In this document: in pieces, positions 15,328 through 23,121 of the stretch
Numbering within the stretch: the stretch's first letter is position 1
Layout of the letters: the number at the start of each line of letters is the position of its first letter
Source: Pseudomonadota bacterium
Lineage (GTDB): Bacteria; Pseudomonadota; Alphaproteobacteria; Rhizobiales; Xanthobacteraceae
Assembly: GCA_021779635.1 (NCBI GenBank)
Contig: JAJYAH010000013.1
Span: forward strand, 1-28,832
DNA: 28,832 nt
Direction: 5' to 3'
Program-made: the position numbers and the translations under genes
Notes under the pieces: model-generated
The model's database searches: none
What the model saw: only the letters and a program-made list of their open reading frames with translations
Told to the model about the DNA's origin: nothing

Positions 15328-15792
15328 GTGAACGTCAAGGCTACGCCTTCGCCCGATGATATCGCGCGTGCCTGCGCCGAGGCGATGTGGCGGGAAGACG
15401 ACGCCAGCAAGGGGCTTGGCATGGAGATCGTGGAGGTCAAGCCCGGCCACGCAACCCTGACCATGACGATCCAGCCGCATATGGTCAACGGCCAGCGCAT
15501 CGCCCATGGCGGCTTCATCTTTACGCTGGCTGATTCCGCCTTCGCCTTTGCCTGCAACAGCCATAACGAGCGCGCCGTGGCGGCGCAGTGCAACATCTCC
15601 TTCATCAGGCCGGGCAAGCTCGGCGATCGGCTGGTCGCGACCGCACGTGAGATCTCGCGCAACGGACGATCAGGCATCTACGACGTGCGGGTCGCGGTGG
15701 ATGACACGGTGATTGCCGAGTTTCGCGGGCACTCCCGCGCGATCGGCGGCGTATGGCTGCCGACGTCCGGGACCGCCACCAAACAAAAATAG
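15328..15792 (+). CDS. paaI: Hydroxyphenylacetyl-CoA thioesterase PaaI
   Basis: This 154-residue hotdog-fold thioesterase carries the family signature NGQRIAHGGFIFTLADSA with Asn54, His60-Gly-Gly62 and Asp69. RPGKLGDRLVATAREISRNG is also typical of PaaI. The family hydrolyses ring-hydroxylated phenylacetyl-CoA and related CoA esters, and is thought to free CoA when ring-opening intermediates become dead-end products. The start is GTG at 15328, with AGGGAG at 15316-15322 correctly placed. It is followed after 20 bases by paaK. Its place between the epoxidase and ligase genes supports the name over a generic thioesterase. Confidence 0.94.
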   Translation: MNVKATPSPDDIARACAEAMWREDDASKGLGMEIVEVKPGHATLTMTIQPHMVNGQRIAHGGFIFTLADSAFAFACNSHNERAVAAQCNISFIRPGKLGDRLVATAREISRNGRSGIYDVRVAVDDTVIAEFRGHSRAIGGVWLPTSGTATKQK

Positions 15793-15812
15793 ACCGATCA
15801 GGGAAACGCGCA

Positions 15813-17138
15813 ATGGCTTCGACAAAGCTGAGGGAAAGCGGGTACCGTGCCGAAATGGACGATGCCGAGCGCGCGTCGCGCGACGAGATCATGGCGTTGC
15901 AGAGGCAGCGACTGGCGTGGTCGCTGGCGCATGCCTACGATAACGTCGCGCATTACAAAAAAGCGTTCGACAACGCCGGCGTGCATCCGTCCGATTTCAG
16001 GCAACTGTCCGATCTCGCCCGGTTTCCATTCACGGTGAAAACCGATCTGCGCGACAATTATCCGTTCAACATGTTCGCGGTGCCGCGCGAGAAACTGGTC
16101 CGCGTTCACGCCTCTTCCGGCACCACCGGCAAGCCGATCGTGGTCGGATATACCAGGGCCGATATCGACATGTGGTCGGATGTGATGGCGCGCTCGATCC
16201 GCGCCGCCGGCGGGCGCAGCGGCATGCTCATGCACAACGCCTATGGCTATGGCCTGTTCACCGGCGGCCTCGGCGCGCATTACGGCGCCGAGCGGCTCGG
16301 CTGCACGGTGGTGCCGGTTTCCGGCGGCATGACCGAGCGGCAGGTGCAGCTCATCAACGATTTCAGGCCCGACATCATCACGGTGACGCCGAGCTACATG
16401 CTGGCGATCCTCGACGAGTTCAGGCGTCAAGGCCTGGACCCGCGCCAATCGTCCTTGAAGTTCGGCGTCTTCGGCGCCGAGCCCTGGACCAACGCGATGC
16501 GCGCCGAGATCGAGCAGGCGTTCGACATGGACGCGACCGATATTTACGGCCTGTCCGAAGTGATCGGTCCGGGCGTCGCGCAGGAATGCGTCGAGACCAA
16601 GGACGGCCTCCATGTCTGGGAGGATCATTTCTATCCCGAGGTGATCGATCCCGAGACCGGCCAAGTGCTGCCCGAGGGAGAGAAGGGCGAACTGGTCTTT
16701 ACTTCGCTGACCAAGGAAGCGTTTCCGATCATCCGTTACCGGACCCGCGACCTGACGCGGCTGTTGCCGGGCACGGCGCGGCCCGGCATGCGGCGGATGG
16801 AAAAGGTCACGGGACGGTCCGACGACATGATCATCCTGCGCGGCGTCAACGTATTTCCGACCCAGATCGAGGAAGTCCTTCTGGCGACCGACTGGTGCGG
16901 CGGCCATTTCATCATCGAACTGACGCGCGAGGGACGGATGGATGAGATGACCGTGCTGGCGGAAGCGCGGCCCGAGCGCTGGGACGGCAGCGGGCTCACG
17001 ACTCATGCCGAGAGGGTTTCGGCCTTTATCAAGAATACCATCGGCATATCCGCGCGTGTCGGGATTGTAGCACCCGAGACGCTGGAGCGCTCGCTCGGCA
17101 AGGCGAAGCGTGTTTACGACAAGCGGCCGAAGGGGTAA
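15813..17138 (+). CDS. paaK: Phenylacetate-CoA ligase PaaK
   Basis: The 441-residue product matches PaaK, which activates phenylacetate with ATP and CoA to phenylacetyl-CoA. That is the first step of the pathway and also makes the PaaX inducer. The ATP-binding P-loop-like motif is SSGTTGKP (101-108). The adenylate-forming motif DIYGLSEVIGPG includes Y245 to E249. The hinge and C-terminal region has GRSDDMIILRGVNVFPTQIE and ends near KAKRVYDKRP, which carries the Lys expected to assist adenylation. The ATG at 15813 has CAGGGAAA upstream and lies 20 bases after the paaI stop. Length and order match other alphaproteobacterial paa clusters. No second paaK copy is seen in the window. Confidence 0.96.
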   Translation: MASTKLRESGYRAEMDDAERASRDEIMALQRQRLAWSLAHAYDNVAHYKKAFDNAGVHPSDFRQLSDLARFPFTVKTDLRDNYPFNMFAVPREKLVRVHASSGTTGKPIVVGYTRADIDMWSDVMARSIRAAGGRSGMLMHNAYGYGLFTGGLGAHYGAERLGCTVVPVSGGMTERQVQLINDFRPDIITVTPSYMLAILDEFRRQGLDPRQSSLKFGVFGAEPWTNAMRAEIEQAFDMDATDIYGLSEVIGPGVAQECVETKDGLHVWEDHFYPEVIDPETGQVLPEGEKGELVFTSLTKEAFPIIRYRTRDLTRLLPGTARPGMRRMEKVTGRSDDMIILRGVNVFPTQIEEVLLATDWCGGHFIIELTREGRMDEMTVLAEARPERWDGSGLTTHAERVSAFIKNTIGISARVGIVAPETLERSLGKAKRVYDKRPKG

Positions 17139-17183
17139 TCGCTGTTGCCTCAGGAGTTATACGCGAACCCGGAAATCTCCGTG

Positions 17184-18206
17184 ATGCCGCCTGCCCAAAA
17201 ACCGGATACCGCGTCGATCGCCATCGAAGCGCGCTGCGTTCGGCTATTGGCCAAGGCCGACGATCCAGCTTCGCTGGCGCCAACGGTGGAGCGGCGAACG
17301 CTGTCGCGGGCCGCCGAGGAGGTGCTGATCGAGGTCAAGTCGGCGGCGGTAAATCCTTCCGACGTAAAGGCCGCGACCGGCCTGATGCCTTACGCGGTAT
17401 TCCCGCGCACGCCCGGCCGCGACTATGCGGGGATCGTGATCGATGGCTCGGCGGGTTGGATCGGGCGCGAGGTGTTCGGTTCATCGGGCGACCTCGGGAT
17501 CCGGCGCGACGGCACCCACGCCACGCATCTTGCCGTCGAAGCTGATGCGGTGGTGGAGAAGCCGGCTGGTCTCTCATGGGATGAAGCCGCCGGCATCGGC
17601 GTTCCCTTCGTCACGGCCATGGAAGGCCTGCGCCGCGCCGGAATGCCGAACAAGGCCGAGACCGTGCTGGTGATGGGCGTCAACGGCAAGGTCGGGCAGG
17701 CCGCGGCGCAGATCGCAAGCTGGCACGGCGCGCGCGTGATCGGTGTGGCACGCAAGAACGAACCCTATGAAGGCCATGCCAGTTCAAGGGTCGAGGTGAT
17801 CGACGCCTCCGCGACGGATGTGGCTGCGCGGGTCCGTGAACTCACCGGCGGCAAGGGCGCCGACATCGTGTTCAATACCGTCGGCGATCCCTATTTTCAG
17901 GCAGCACACAAATCGCTGGCGTTGCGGGGGCGTCAGATCCTGATCGCCACCATCGAGCGGATCGTGCCGTTCAACATCCTGGAATTCTACCGCGGCCAGC
18001 ACACCTATGTCGGCATCGATACGCTGGGGCTGTCATCGATTGCGACCGGCGCGGTGCTCCGCGAACTCGGCCCCGGGTTCGCGAGCGGACATCTCAAGCC
18101 GTTTCCGATCCAGGCGAGCGCGATCTATCCGCTGGAGGACGCCAAGCGCGCTTTTCTAGCCGTCGCCGGCTCGTCGCGTGATCGCGTGATCCTGCGGCCG
18201 GCGTAG
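17184..18206 (+). CDS. Zinc-independent MDR family (quinone-oxidoreductase-like) dehydrogenase
   Basis: This 340-residue protein of the medium-chain dehydrogenase/reductase superfamily resembles NADPH:quinone oxidoreductases and enoyl reductases. The catalytic-domain segment VNPSDVKAATG is followed by FPRTPGRDYAGIVIDG. The nucleotide-binding fold is VLVMGVNGKVGQAAAQIA, followed by the strand ARVIGVARK. GGKGADIVFNTVGDP is also typical. The structural zinc Cys cluster of classical alcohol dehydrogenases is missing. It starts 45 bases after paaK on the same strand and is probably the last gene of the operon. It might handle a side product of phenylacetate breakdown, but that is inference. ATG 17184 with GGAAA upstream is preferred over TTG 17145, which gives 13 extra residues. 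Confidence 0.87.
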   Translation: MPPAQKPDTASIAIEARCVRLLAKADDPASLAPTVERRTLSRAAEEVLIEVKSAAVNPSDVKAATGLMPYAVFPRTPGRDYAGIVIDGSAGWIGREVFGSSGDLGIRRDGTHATHLAVEADAVVEKPAGLSWDEAAGIGVPFVTAMEGLRRAGMPNKAETVLVMGVNGKVGQAAAQIASWHGARVIGVARKNEPYEGHASSRVEVIDASATDVAARVRELTGGKGADIVFNTVGDPYFQAAHKSLALRGRQILIATIERIVPFNILEFYRGQHTYVGIDTLGLSSIATGAVLRELGPGFASGHLKPFPIQASAIYPLEDAKRAFLAVAGSSRDRVILRPA

Positions 18207-18215
18207 AAAAAGTCC

Positions 18216-18294
18216 TCATTGCGAGCGAAGCGAAGCAATCCATTTGAGCGCAAAAAATCTGGATTGCTTCGTCGCTCCGCTCCTCGCAATGACG
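18216..18294. repeat. TCATTGCGAG hairpin repeat, copy 3
   Basis: Arms TCATTGCGAG (18216-18225) and CTCGCAATGA (18283-18292) are complements, with inner arms GCGAAGCAATCCA and TGGATTGCTTCG-like sequence. It belongs to the same family as the two copies inside the paa operon. It follows the MDR gene stop and may act as a weak transcription end. It supplies a false upstream start for the transporter gene. Confidence 0.83.
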
Positions 18295-18324
18295 AAACTG
18301 AGTTTTTTTCGGAGATGCGTGTCG

Positions 18325-19380
18325 ATGGAGTCCGCCCACATCGTTGTCCTCGCCGGCTTCGTCATCGGCCTGATCTATGGCGCGGTGGCGCTCTTGAGCG
18401 GGTTTTGCCTGATGAGCAGTCTGCGCGGCTGGTGGGCGGAAGGCGACAGCCGTCTGGTCCGCAGCTATGCGCTGGCGGTTGGGGTCGCAATCGCCGCGAC
18501 CCAGCTTTTGGCGGCGGCTGGCCGGGTTGATCTCGGCAAATCGATCTATCTGCAGCCATCGTTTTCAGCGCCCGTGATGTTCTTCGGCGGGTTATTGTTC
18601 GGCTACGGCATGGTGCTGTCGAACGGTTGCGGCTCGCGCGCGCTGGTGCTGCTGGGGCGCGGCAATCTACGCTCGTTCGTGGTGGTGATCGTGCTCGGCA
18701 TCGTCGCGGAGATGACGCTGAAGGGGCTGATCGCGCCTGCGCGCATCGCGATGGTGCAGGTGTCGCAGACGACGCCGGCGGTGACGTCGCTGCCGGCGCT
18801 GCTGTCCGCCTTCGGCCTCGGCGAAATGTCCGCGCGGATGCTCGCGGCTTCGGTGACAAGCGGCGGCCTGATCATCTTTGCGTTCGCGCATGCGCCGTTC
18901 CGGCGGGCGTGGGGGCAGATCGCCGCCGGGCTTGCGATCGGAATTCTGGCCGCGGCCGGATGGTTTGTGACCGGCTATCTCGGCGCCGACGATTTCAATC
19001 CGGCGCCGGTGACATCGCTCACCTTCATCGCGCCGATCGCGGACGCGTTGCAATATGCGATGCTGTCGACGGGATCGACGTTGAACTTCGGCATAGCGAC
19101 GGTCGGCGGCGTATTCGCCGGCAGCCTGGTCACGGCGCTGGTCACGCGTTGTTTTCAGTGGGAAGGCTATCACTCGCCGCGCCATATGCTGCGCTCGGCC
19201 GGCGGCGCGGCGTTGATGGGCGCGGGCGGCGCGATGGCCTATGGCTGTTCGGTCGGGCAGGGCCTGACAGGACTTTCCACATTGTCGCTGGCCTCGTTCG
19301 TCGCCGTCGCCGGAATTGTGCTCGGCACCGCGGCGGGCCTGCGCGGATTGCTGCGCGTGAAGCCGTTAGCGGCGGCCTGA
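18325..19380 (+). CDS. YeeE/YedE family transporter (thiosulfate-type)
   Basis: This 351-residue inner-membrane protein has about nine to ten hydrophobic helices, beginning IVVLAGFVIGLIYGAVALL. Two repeats of the family signature are visible: LSNGCGSRALVLLGRGN with Cys102 and MAYGCSVGQGLTGLS with Cys308. In the characterised thiosulfate transporter YeeE (TsuA), conserved Cys residues in these positions pass thiosulfate through the membrane. The same family also includes proteins of unknown sulfur substrate. GGAGA at 18311-18315 supports ATG 18325; an ORF start at 18244 falls within a repeat. It converges on an OsmC-fusion/sulfite-oxidase-like operon, which makes a sulfur-compound role more likely but does not prove it. 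Confidence 0.9.
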   Translation: MESAHIVVLAGFVIGLIYGAVALLSGFCLMSSLRGWWAEGDSRLVRSYALAVGVAIAATQLLAAAGRVDLGKSIYLQPSFSAPVMFFGGLLFGYGMVLSNGCGSRALVLLGRGNLRSFVVVIVLGIVAEMTLKGLIAPARIAMVQVSQTTPAVTSLPALLSAFGLGEMSARMLAASVTSGGLIIFAFAHAPFRRAWGQIAAGLAIGILAAAGWFVTGYLGADDFNPAPVTSLTFIAPIADALQYAMLSTGSTLNFGIATVGGVFAGSLVTALVTRCFQWEGYHSPRHMLRSAGGAALMGAGGAMAYGCSVGQGLTGLSTLSLASFVAVAGIVLGTAAGLRGLLRVKPLAAA

Positions 19381-19477
19381 AGCGCGATGGGATTGGGTTG
19401 AATCACCATCGCGCTTTAGAGTTTTGATTAAGCATGATCTTTTCGGAAATCCGCTGCACACTTTTCCGGATCATGCT
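19381..19477. repeat. Composite AGCGCGATGG / AGCATGATC palindromic repeat
   Basis: Two adjacent hairpins make one composite unit. AGCGCGATGG (19381-19390) pairs with CCATCGCGCT (19406-19415), and AGCATGATC (19431-19439) with GATCATGCT (19469-19477). I recognise both halves, with CCGCTGCACACTTTTCCGG between the second arms, as a widespread Rhizobiales repeat. It fills the 103-base gap between convergent genes and could end transcription on both strands. Confidence 0.85.
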
Positions 19478-19483
19478 CTAGAG

Positions 19484-20704
19484 TCAATCGGCAACCGTCA
19501 CGATACGAATCTCCGAGGTCAGGGTGCGATGCACCGGACATTTGTCGGCGATTTCCATCAGTTTCCCGCGCTGCTCGGCGTCGAGCGCGCCTTCCATGGT
19601 GATGACCCGGTCGATCTGGTCGAGCATCCCGGCTTTGGTTTCGCACTCGGCGCAATCTTCGGCGTGGATCTTGCTGTGCTTCAGCGTGACCGTGACGCGC
19701 TGCAGCGGCAGCGATTTGCGCTCCGCATACATGCGCATGGTCATCGACGTGCAGGCGCCGAGGCCGGCCAGCACGAAATCATACGGCCCGGGTCCGGTGT
19801 CCTCGCCGCCGGCGGCAACCGGCTCATCGGCCAGCAAATGGTGCGGCCCGACGGAAACGGTCTGCTGGAATTTGCTGTTGCGGGTCTCGCGAACCACCAC
19901 GCGGCGCGGGGCTTCACCGGATTCGGCGGCTTGCCCGGGCGCGACAGGATCAAGGTAGCGCGTGGCCCAGGCGGCGATGACGTCGGCGACATAGGCGGAA
20001 TCGCTTCTCTGGGTCAAAAGATGATCCGCGCCCGCCAGCGACACGAAGCTCTTGGGGTGCCTGGCCGCGACGAAGATGCGGGTCGCGTTGTCGATCCCGA
20101 CAGTATCGTCGGTCGGCGCGTGCATGATCAGCAAGGCCTTGTGCAGCTTCGCCACATGATCCATCAGATTGTGCTCGGCGATGTCGTCGAGGAATTCGCG
20201 CCTGAGGTGAAACGGCCGGCCGGCGAGCGAGACTTCGACCTTGCCGTGGGTACGGATGTCCTCGATACGGTCGGCAAACAGGCCGGTGACATGCGCCGGA
20301 TCGGCTGGTGCGGCGATGGTGACGACGGCCCTGGCGTCCGGGATTTGCGCGGCCGCGGCCAATATGGCGGCGCCGCCGAGGCTGTGGCCGATCAGGATCG
20401 CGGGAGCTTTGCGAGTTTCGCGCAAATGCTTGGCGGCCCGCACCAGATCGGCGACGTTGGAGGAGAAGGTCGCGTTGGCGAAATCGCCTTCGCTGGAACC
20501 AAGCCCGGTGAAGTCGAACCGCAGCACCGCGATGCCTTTCGCCGCCAGTGCTGCCGCGATCCTTTTGGCCGCCAGCCCGTCCTTGCCGCAGGTGAAGCAA
20601 TGCGCGAACAGCGCATAGGCCAGCGGTTCGCGCTCGGGCAGATCCAGCGATGCCGCCAATTGCTGGCCTTCCGAACCCGTGAATTGGAAGCGCTCGTTGG
20701 GCAT
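19484..20704 (-). CDS. Alpha/beta hydrolase - OsmC domain fusion protein
   Basis: The 406-residue product joins two domains. Residues about 1-255 are an alpha/beta hydrolase with elbow GHSLGG (Ser108), acid in APTDD (Asp199 or Asp200) and base His228 in AGADHLL. Residues about 265-406 are an OsmC/Ohr-like domain with the redox Cys pair Cys318 (GLGACTSM) and Cys389 (DKCPVHRTL). OsmC/Ohr proteins reduce organic hydroperoxides with thiols. This two-domain arrangement is known in bacteria, so it is not a local accident, but its substrate is not established. The likely chemistry is hydrolysis of an ester or thioester with peroxide protection. The ATG at 20704 has GGGAG upstream; a longer frame reaching 21022 runs inside the neighbouring gene and is rejected. 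Confidence 0.93.
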   Translation of the reverse strand: MPNERFQFTGSEGQQLAASLDLPEREPLAYALFAHCFTCGKDGLAAKRIAAALAAKGIAVLRFDFTGLGSSEGDFANATFSSNVADLVRAAKHLRETRKAPAILIGHSLGGAAILAAAAQIPDARAVVTIAAPADPAHVTGLFADRIEDIRTHGKVEVSLAGRPFHLRREFLDDIAEHNLMDHVAKLHKALLIMHAPTDDTVGIDNATRIFVAARHPKSFVSLAGADHLLTQRSDSAYVADVIAAWATRYLDPVAPGQAAESGEAPRRVVVRETRNSKFQQTVSVGPHHLLADEPVAAGGEDTGPGPYDFVLAGLGACTSMTMRMYAERKSLPLQRVTVTLKHSKIHAEDCAECETKAGMLDQIDRVITMEGALDAEQRGKLMEIADKCPVHRTLTSEIRIVTVAD

Positions 20705-20732
20705 GTTCAGTCTCCCTGGTTCGGAAATCGCG

Positions 20733-21398
20733 TCAATCGCCGGAATAGCGTTGCTCGGCCCACGGATCGCCGCGGTTGTGATAGCCGCGCACCTCCCAGT
20801 AGCCCGGCGCATCCTCGGCGAGAAATTCGATGCGTTGCAGCCATTTCGCGCTCTTCCAGAAATACAGATGCGGCACCACCAGCCGCACCGGGCCGCCATG
20901 CTCCAATTCCAGCGGCGCGCCCGACCAGGCGTGCGCGAGCAAGGCGTCTTCGGCGGCAAAATCCTCCAGCGCCAGATTGGTGGTATAGCCGTCATGCGAA
21001 TGCAGCACGACGTAGCGGGCATTGTCGCGTGGCCGGCAGGCCATCAGGAGATCGCGGGTCGCCAGTCCTTCCCACTGGTTGTCGTAGCGCGACCAGGTGG
21101 TCACGCAATGGATGTCGGAAATGAAGCTTGTCTGCGGTTGCGCCGTGAACCGGGCCCAATCCCAGTAGATCGGATTCTCAACCGCGCCGTACACATCGAG
21201 GCGCCAGCGCTCGCGGGAAATCCTCGGCGTCAGGCCGAGATCGAGGGTCGGCCAGTCCCGGGTCAGATGCTGTCCGGGCGGCAGCCGCTGATCTTCAGGG
21301 CGAGCGGTCTTTCCGGTGAGGAAGCGGCCCTCGTGCGCCCAGCGCTGCTTGCTTTGCGTCAGCTTGCTGATCGGGGGGAGTTCATGGTCGTCGGGCAT
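20733..21398 (-). CDS. Sulfite-oxidase-like molybdopterin oxidoreductase
   Basis: This 221-residue protein has the oxidoreductase molybdopterin-binding fold of sulfite oxidase and MsrP (YedY). The molybdenum ligand is Cys98 in SDIHCVTTWSRYDNQW, with the conserved Arg, Asp and Trp after it. LHSHDGYTTNLALEDF, HGGPVRLVVPHLYFWKSAKW and the end PGYWEVRGYHNRGDPW are typical. No Tat signal is seen, so it is probably cytosolic, unlike MsrP. The electron acceptor and substrate are unknown. It lies 28 bases upstream of the hydrolase-OsmC gene on the same strand and forms a two-gene operon with it. ATG 21398 begins the conserved MPDDHELPPISKLTQSKQRW stretch; ATG 21440 would add 14 residues. Neither has a strong ribosome site. 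Confidence 0.9.
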   Translation of the reverse strand: MPDDHELPPISKLTQSKQRWAHEGRFLTGKTARPEDQRLPPGQHLTRDWPTLDLGLTPRISRERWRLDVYGAVENPIYWDWARFTAQPQTSFISDIHCVTTWSRYDNQWEGLATRDLLMACRPRDNARYVVLHSHDGYTTNLALEDFAAEDALLAHAWSGAPLELEHGGPVRLVVPHLYFWKSAKWLQRIEFLAEDAPGYWEVRGYHNRGDPWAEQRYSGD

Positions 21399-21479
21399 GG
21401 GTGGGCCGGGCTTGATGGCGATATCCAGCCAACAATTCATGCCCGGTGCCGTGAAATGTCAAATGAACCCCAAATGGCC

Positions 21480-22700
21480 TCAGCCGGCTGTTCCGAACAG
21501 GATCGGAAGCTGCCGCGGCCCGCGCACGGTGCCTTCCGACCAGGTGACCCGGCCGGCCGGGTCGAGCCTGAAATCCGGAATCCGCTTCAGCCATTCCTCG
21601 ATCGCCACCGTCATTTCCATCCGTGCGAGGTTGGAGCCGACGCAGCGGTGAATCCCGAGGCCGAAAGCGGCGTGGCGATTCTCCTTGCGGTCGATCATGA
21701 CCTTGTCGGCGTCGGGAAACATCGCGGGATCACGATTGGCGGCGGGAAACGACAGCAGCACCATGTTGCCGGGCTTGACCGGGCAACCGCTGATCACCGT
21801 CTCTTTCATCACCTCGCGCGCCATTGTCACCGGGGAATAGGCGCGCAGCAATTCCTCGACCGCGGTCGGCATCAGTTGAGGCTCGGCGACCAGGCGGGCG
21901 CGATCCGCGGGCGTCCTGGCCAGATGCCACAGCGAAGAGCCGATCGCACTCCAGGTGGTATCGATGCCGGCGATCAGTAATAGCCGCAGCGAGCCCAGCA
22001 CATGCATGTCGGACAACGGCTGACCGTCCTTGTCTCTGGCGTTCATCAAGGTCGAGATCAGATCGTCGGTCGGGTGCTTCTTGCGACGCTCGATTTCAGC
22101 GGTGAAATAGCCGCTCATCTCCTGGACCGCGCGCATCAGGGCGGTGTCATCCTTGATGCCGAGCTCGAGAATCTCGTGGATCCACTTGATGAACAGCTCG
22201 CCGTCCTTTTCCGGAATTCCGAGCATGTGGGCGATGGTGCGCACCGGAATATGCTTGGTGTAGCGCGCCGCGGCGTCGCATTTTCCTTCCGCGATGAACT
22301 CGTCGATCAATTCGTTGCAGATCGCGCGTACCCGGGGTTCCAGCTTCTTCATGGCGTCGGGCGTGAACGGCGGCAGCAGCAACTGCTTGGCGGGCTTGTG
22401 TTGCGGCGGATCGGAGGTGATCGGCGGCGCCGACGCCGTAATGTCCGGCCGGATGTCGCGCACGATGACGCGGCGCGACGAGAAATGCTCGGTGTCGTGG
22501 GCGATCTGCCTCACCGCCTCATAGGTGGTCGGCATGTAGCAGCCGAGGAAGCGCTTGGTGTGGACCACCGGGCATTCGGCCCGCAATTCGTCCCAGATCG
22601 GAAACGGATTTTCGGTCCAGCGCGGGTCGGTATGATCGAAATCGTGAACCCAGTCGGTTACGGGAGGATGCGCGGGCATGATGCTGGCGGAATCGGACAT
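21480..22700 (-). CDS. Cytochrome P450, class I bacterial type
   Basis: This 406-residue soluble P450 has the I-helix AGIDTT (244-249), the ExxR pair E283/R286 in VEELLRAYSP, and the heme loop FGLGIHRCVG with Cys353. SDPPQHKPAKQLLLPPFTP and the ANRDP segment are normal for bacterial CYPs. It needs separate redox partners. The minus-strand ferredoxin gene 54 bases upstream is the obvious first one. No ferredoxin reductase is in the window. The I-helix Asp-Thr (D247/T248) replaces the usual Glu/Asp-Thr without loss. The substrate is not readable. The group resembles Rhodopseudomonas/Bradyrhizobium CYPs that take small aromatic or terpenoid compounds. The ATG at 22700 is preceded by AAGGA at about nine bases. 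Confidence 0.94.
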   Translation of the reverse strand: MSDSASIMPAHPPVTDWVHDFDHTDPRWTENPFPIWDELRAECPVVHTKRFLGCYMPTTYEAVRQIAHDTEHFSSRRVIVRDIRPDITASAPPITSDPPQHKPAKQLLLPPFTPDAMKKLEPRVRAICNELIDEFIAEGKCDAAARYTKHIPVRTIAHMLGIPEKDGELFIKWIHEILELGIKDDTALMRAVQEMSGYFTAEIERRKKHPTDDLISTLMNARDKDGQPLSDMHVLGSLRLLLIAGIDTTWSAIGSSLWHLARTPADRARLVAEPQLMPTAVEELLRAYSPVTMAREVMKETVISGCPVKPGNMVLLSFPAANRDPAMFPDADKVMIDRKENRHAAFGLGIHRCVGSNLARMEMTVAIEEWLKRIPDFRLDPAGRVTWSEGTVRGPRQLPILFGTAG

Positions 22701-22754
22701 CAGGGTAAATCCTTGTATTGAGTCGGAATCGTCTGGGCTTCCTTCCGGGAATAA

Positions 22755-22964
22755 TTATTCCTCGGTCACTTCGATCGCGATTTCCGGACAATTGGCCTGC
22801 GCGAGCCAGGCTTTATCCTCCAGTCCCGGGGGTACCGTGCCGTCGCCGACTTCATGCGCATTGCCGAATTCGTCGAGGTCGAACAGTTCCGGCGCGAGCG
22901 ATTTGCAGCGCGCGTGTCCCTGACACTTGTCCTGGTCGACGCGTATTTTCAGTTTTCCGGGCAT
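22755..22964 (-). CDS. 3Fe-4S ferredoxin, CxxHxxC type (P450 redox partner)
   Basis: This 69-residue acidic ferredoxin has the motif C14-Q-G-H17-A-R-C20 and later C59-P, that is CxxHxxC...CP. His replaces the second Cys of a normal cluster motif. This signature is known from HaPux-type ferredoxins of Rhodopseudomonas, which serve P450s and have an unusual cluster-binding position. The protein would carry electrons from a reductase to the P450 encoded 54 bases downstream on the same strand, so the two form an operon. A good promoter (TTGCAG, 16 bases, TATAAT on the minus strand) lies in the divergent gap. Its start MPGKLKIRVDQDKCQGH is the normal family beginning. Confidence 0.95.
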   Translation of the reverse strand: MPGKLKIRVDQDKCQGHARCKSLAPELFDLDEFGNAHEVGDGTVPPGLEDKAWLAQANCPEIAIEVTEE

Positions 22965-23056
22965 GACAAGTCTTTCCCTTGGTCGGACGCAACTTCATGC
23001 GTCTGGCGTTTCCGATTCTTGCTTTTGCGGCACCGGCATATTGGCAGCGCCATTAA

Positions 23057-23089
23057 ATTATAGCATATTACATTGTCGCTGCAATTGCA
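23057..23089 (-). promoter_or_regulatory. Promoter and palindrome in the ferredoxin-TetR divergent gap
   Basis: On the minus strand a strong sigma-70-like promoter reads TTGCAG (23079-23084), a 16-base spacer and TATAAT (23057-23062). It points to the ferredoxin-P450 operon, about 93 bases before its start. A perfect 10-bp palindrome TGCAATTGCA (23080-23089) overlaps the -35 box. This is where the divergent TetR regulator would be expected to bind, though the operator assignment is inference. Confidence 0.6.
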
Positions 23090-23121
23090 CTCTCCGTGAG
23101 AAGTAACGGATCGCTACCCGG

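Noticed and set aside
14125..15564. 479-codon minus-strand frame opposite paaE and paaI
   Set aside because: Both plus-strand genes have full catalytic and cofactor motifs; the antisense translation is His/Arg-rich shadow sequence.
12594..18294. CRISPR-like spacing of the three hairpin repeats
   Set aside because: The copies are kilobases apart, palindromic and of different length, with genes between; no cas genes or regular spacers occur.
18244..18325. Upstream start for the YeeE/YedE transporter
   Set aside because: The extra 27 residues are encoded by a dispersed hairpin repeat, and a better ribosome site precedes ATG 18325.
19424..21124. 566-codon plus-strand frame opposite the OsmC fusion gene
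   Set aside because: It begins inside a dispersed repeat and runs antisense to two genes with clear active-site residues.
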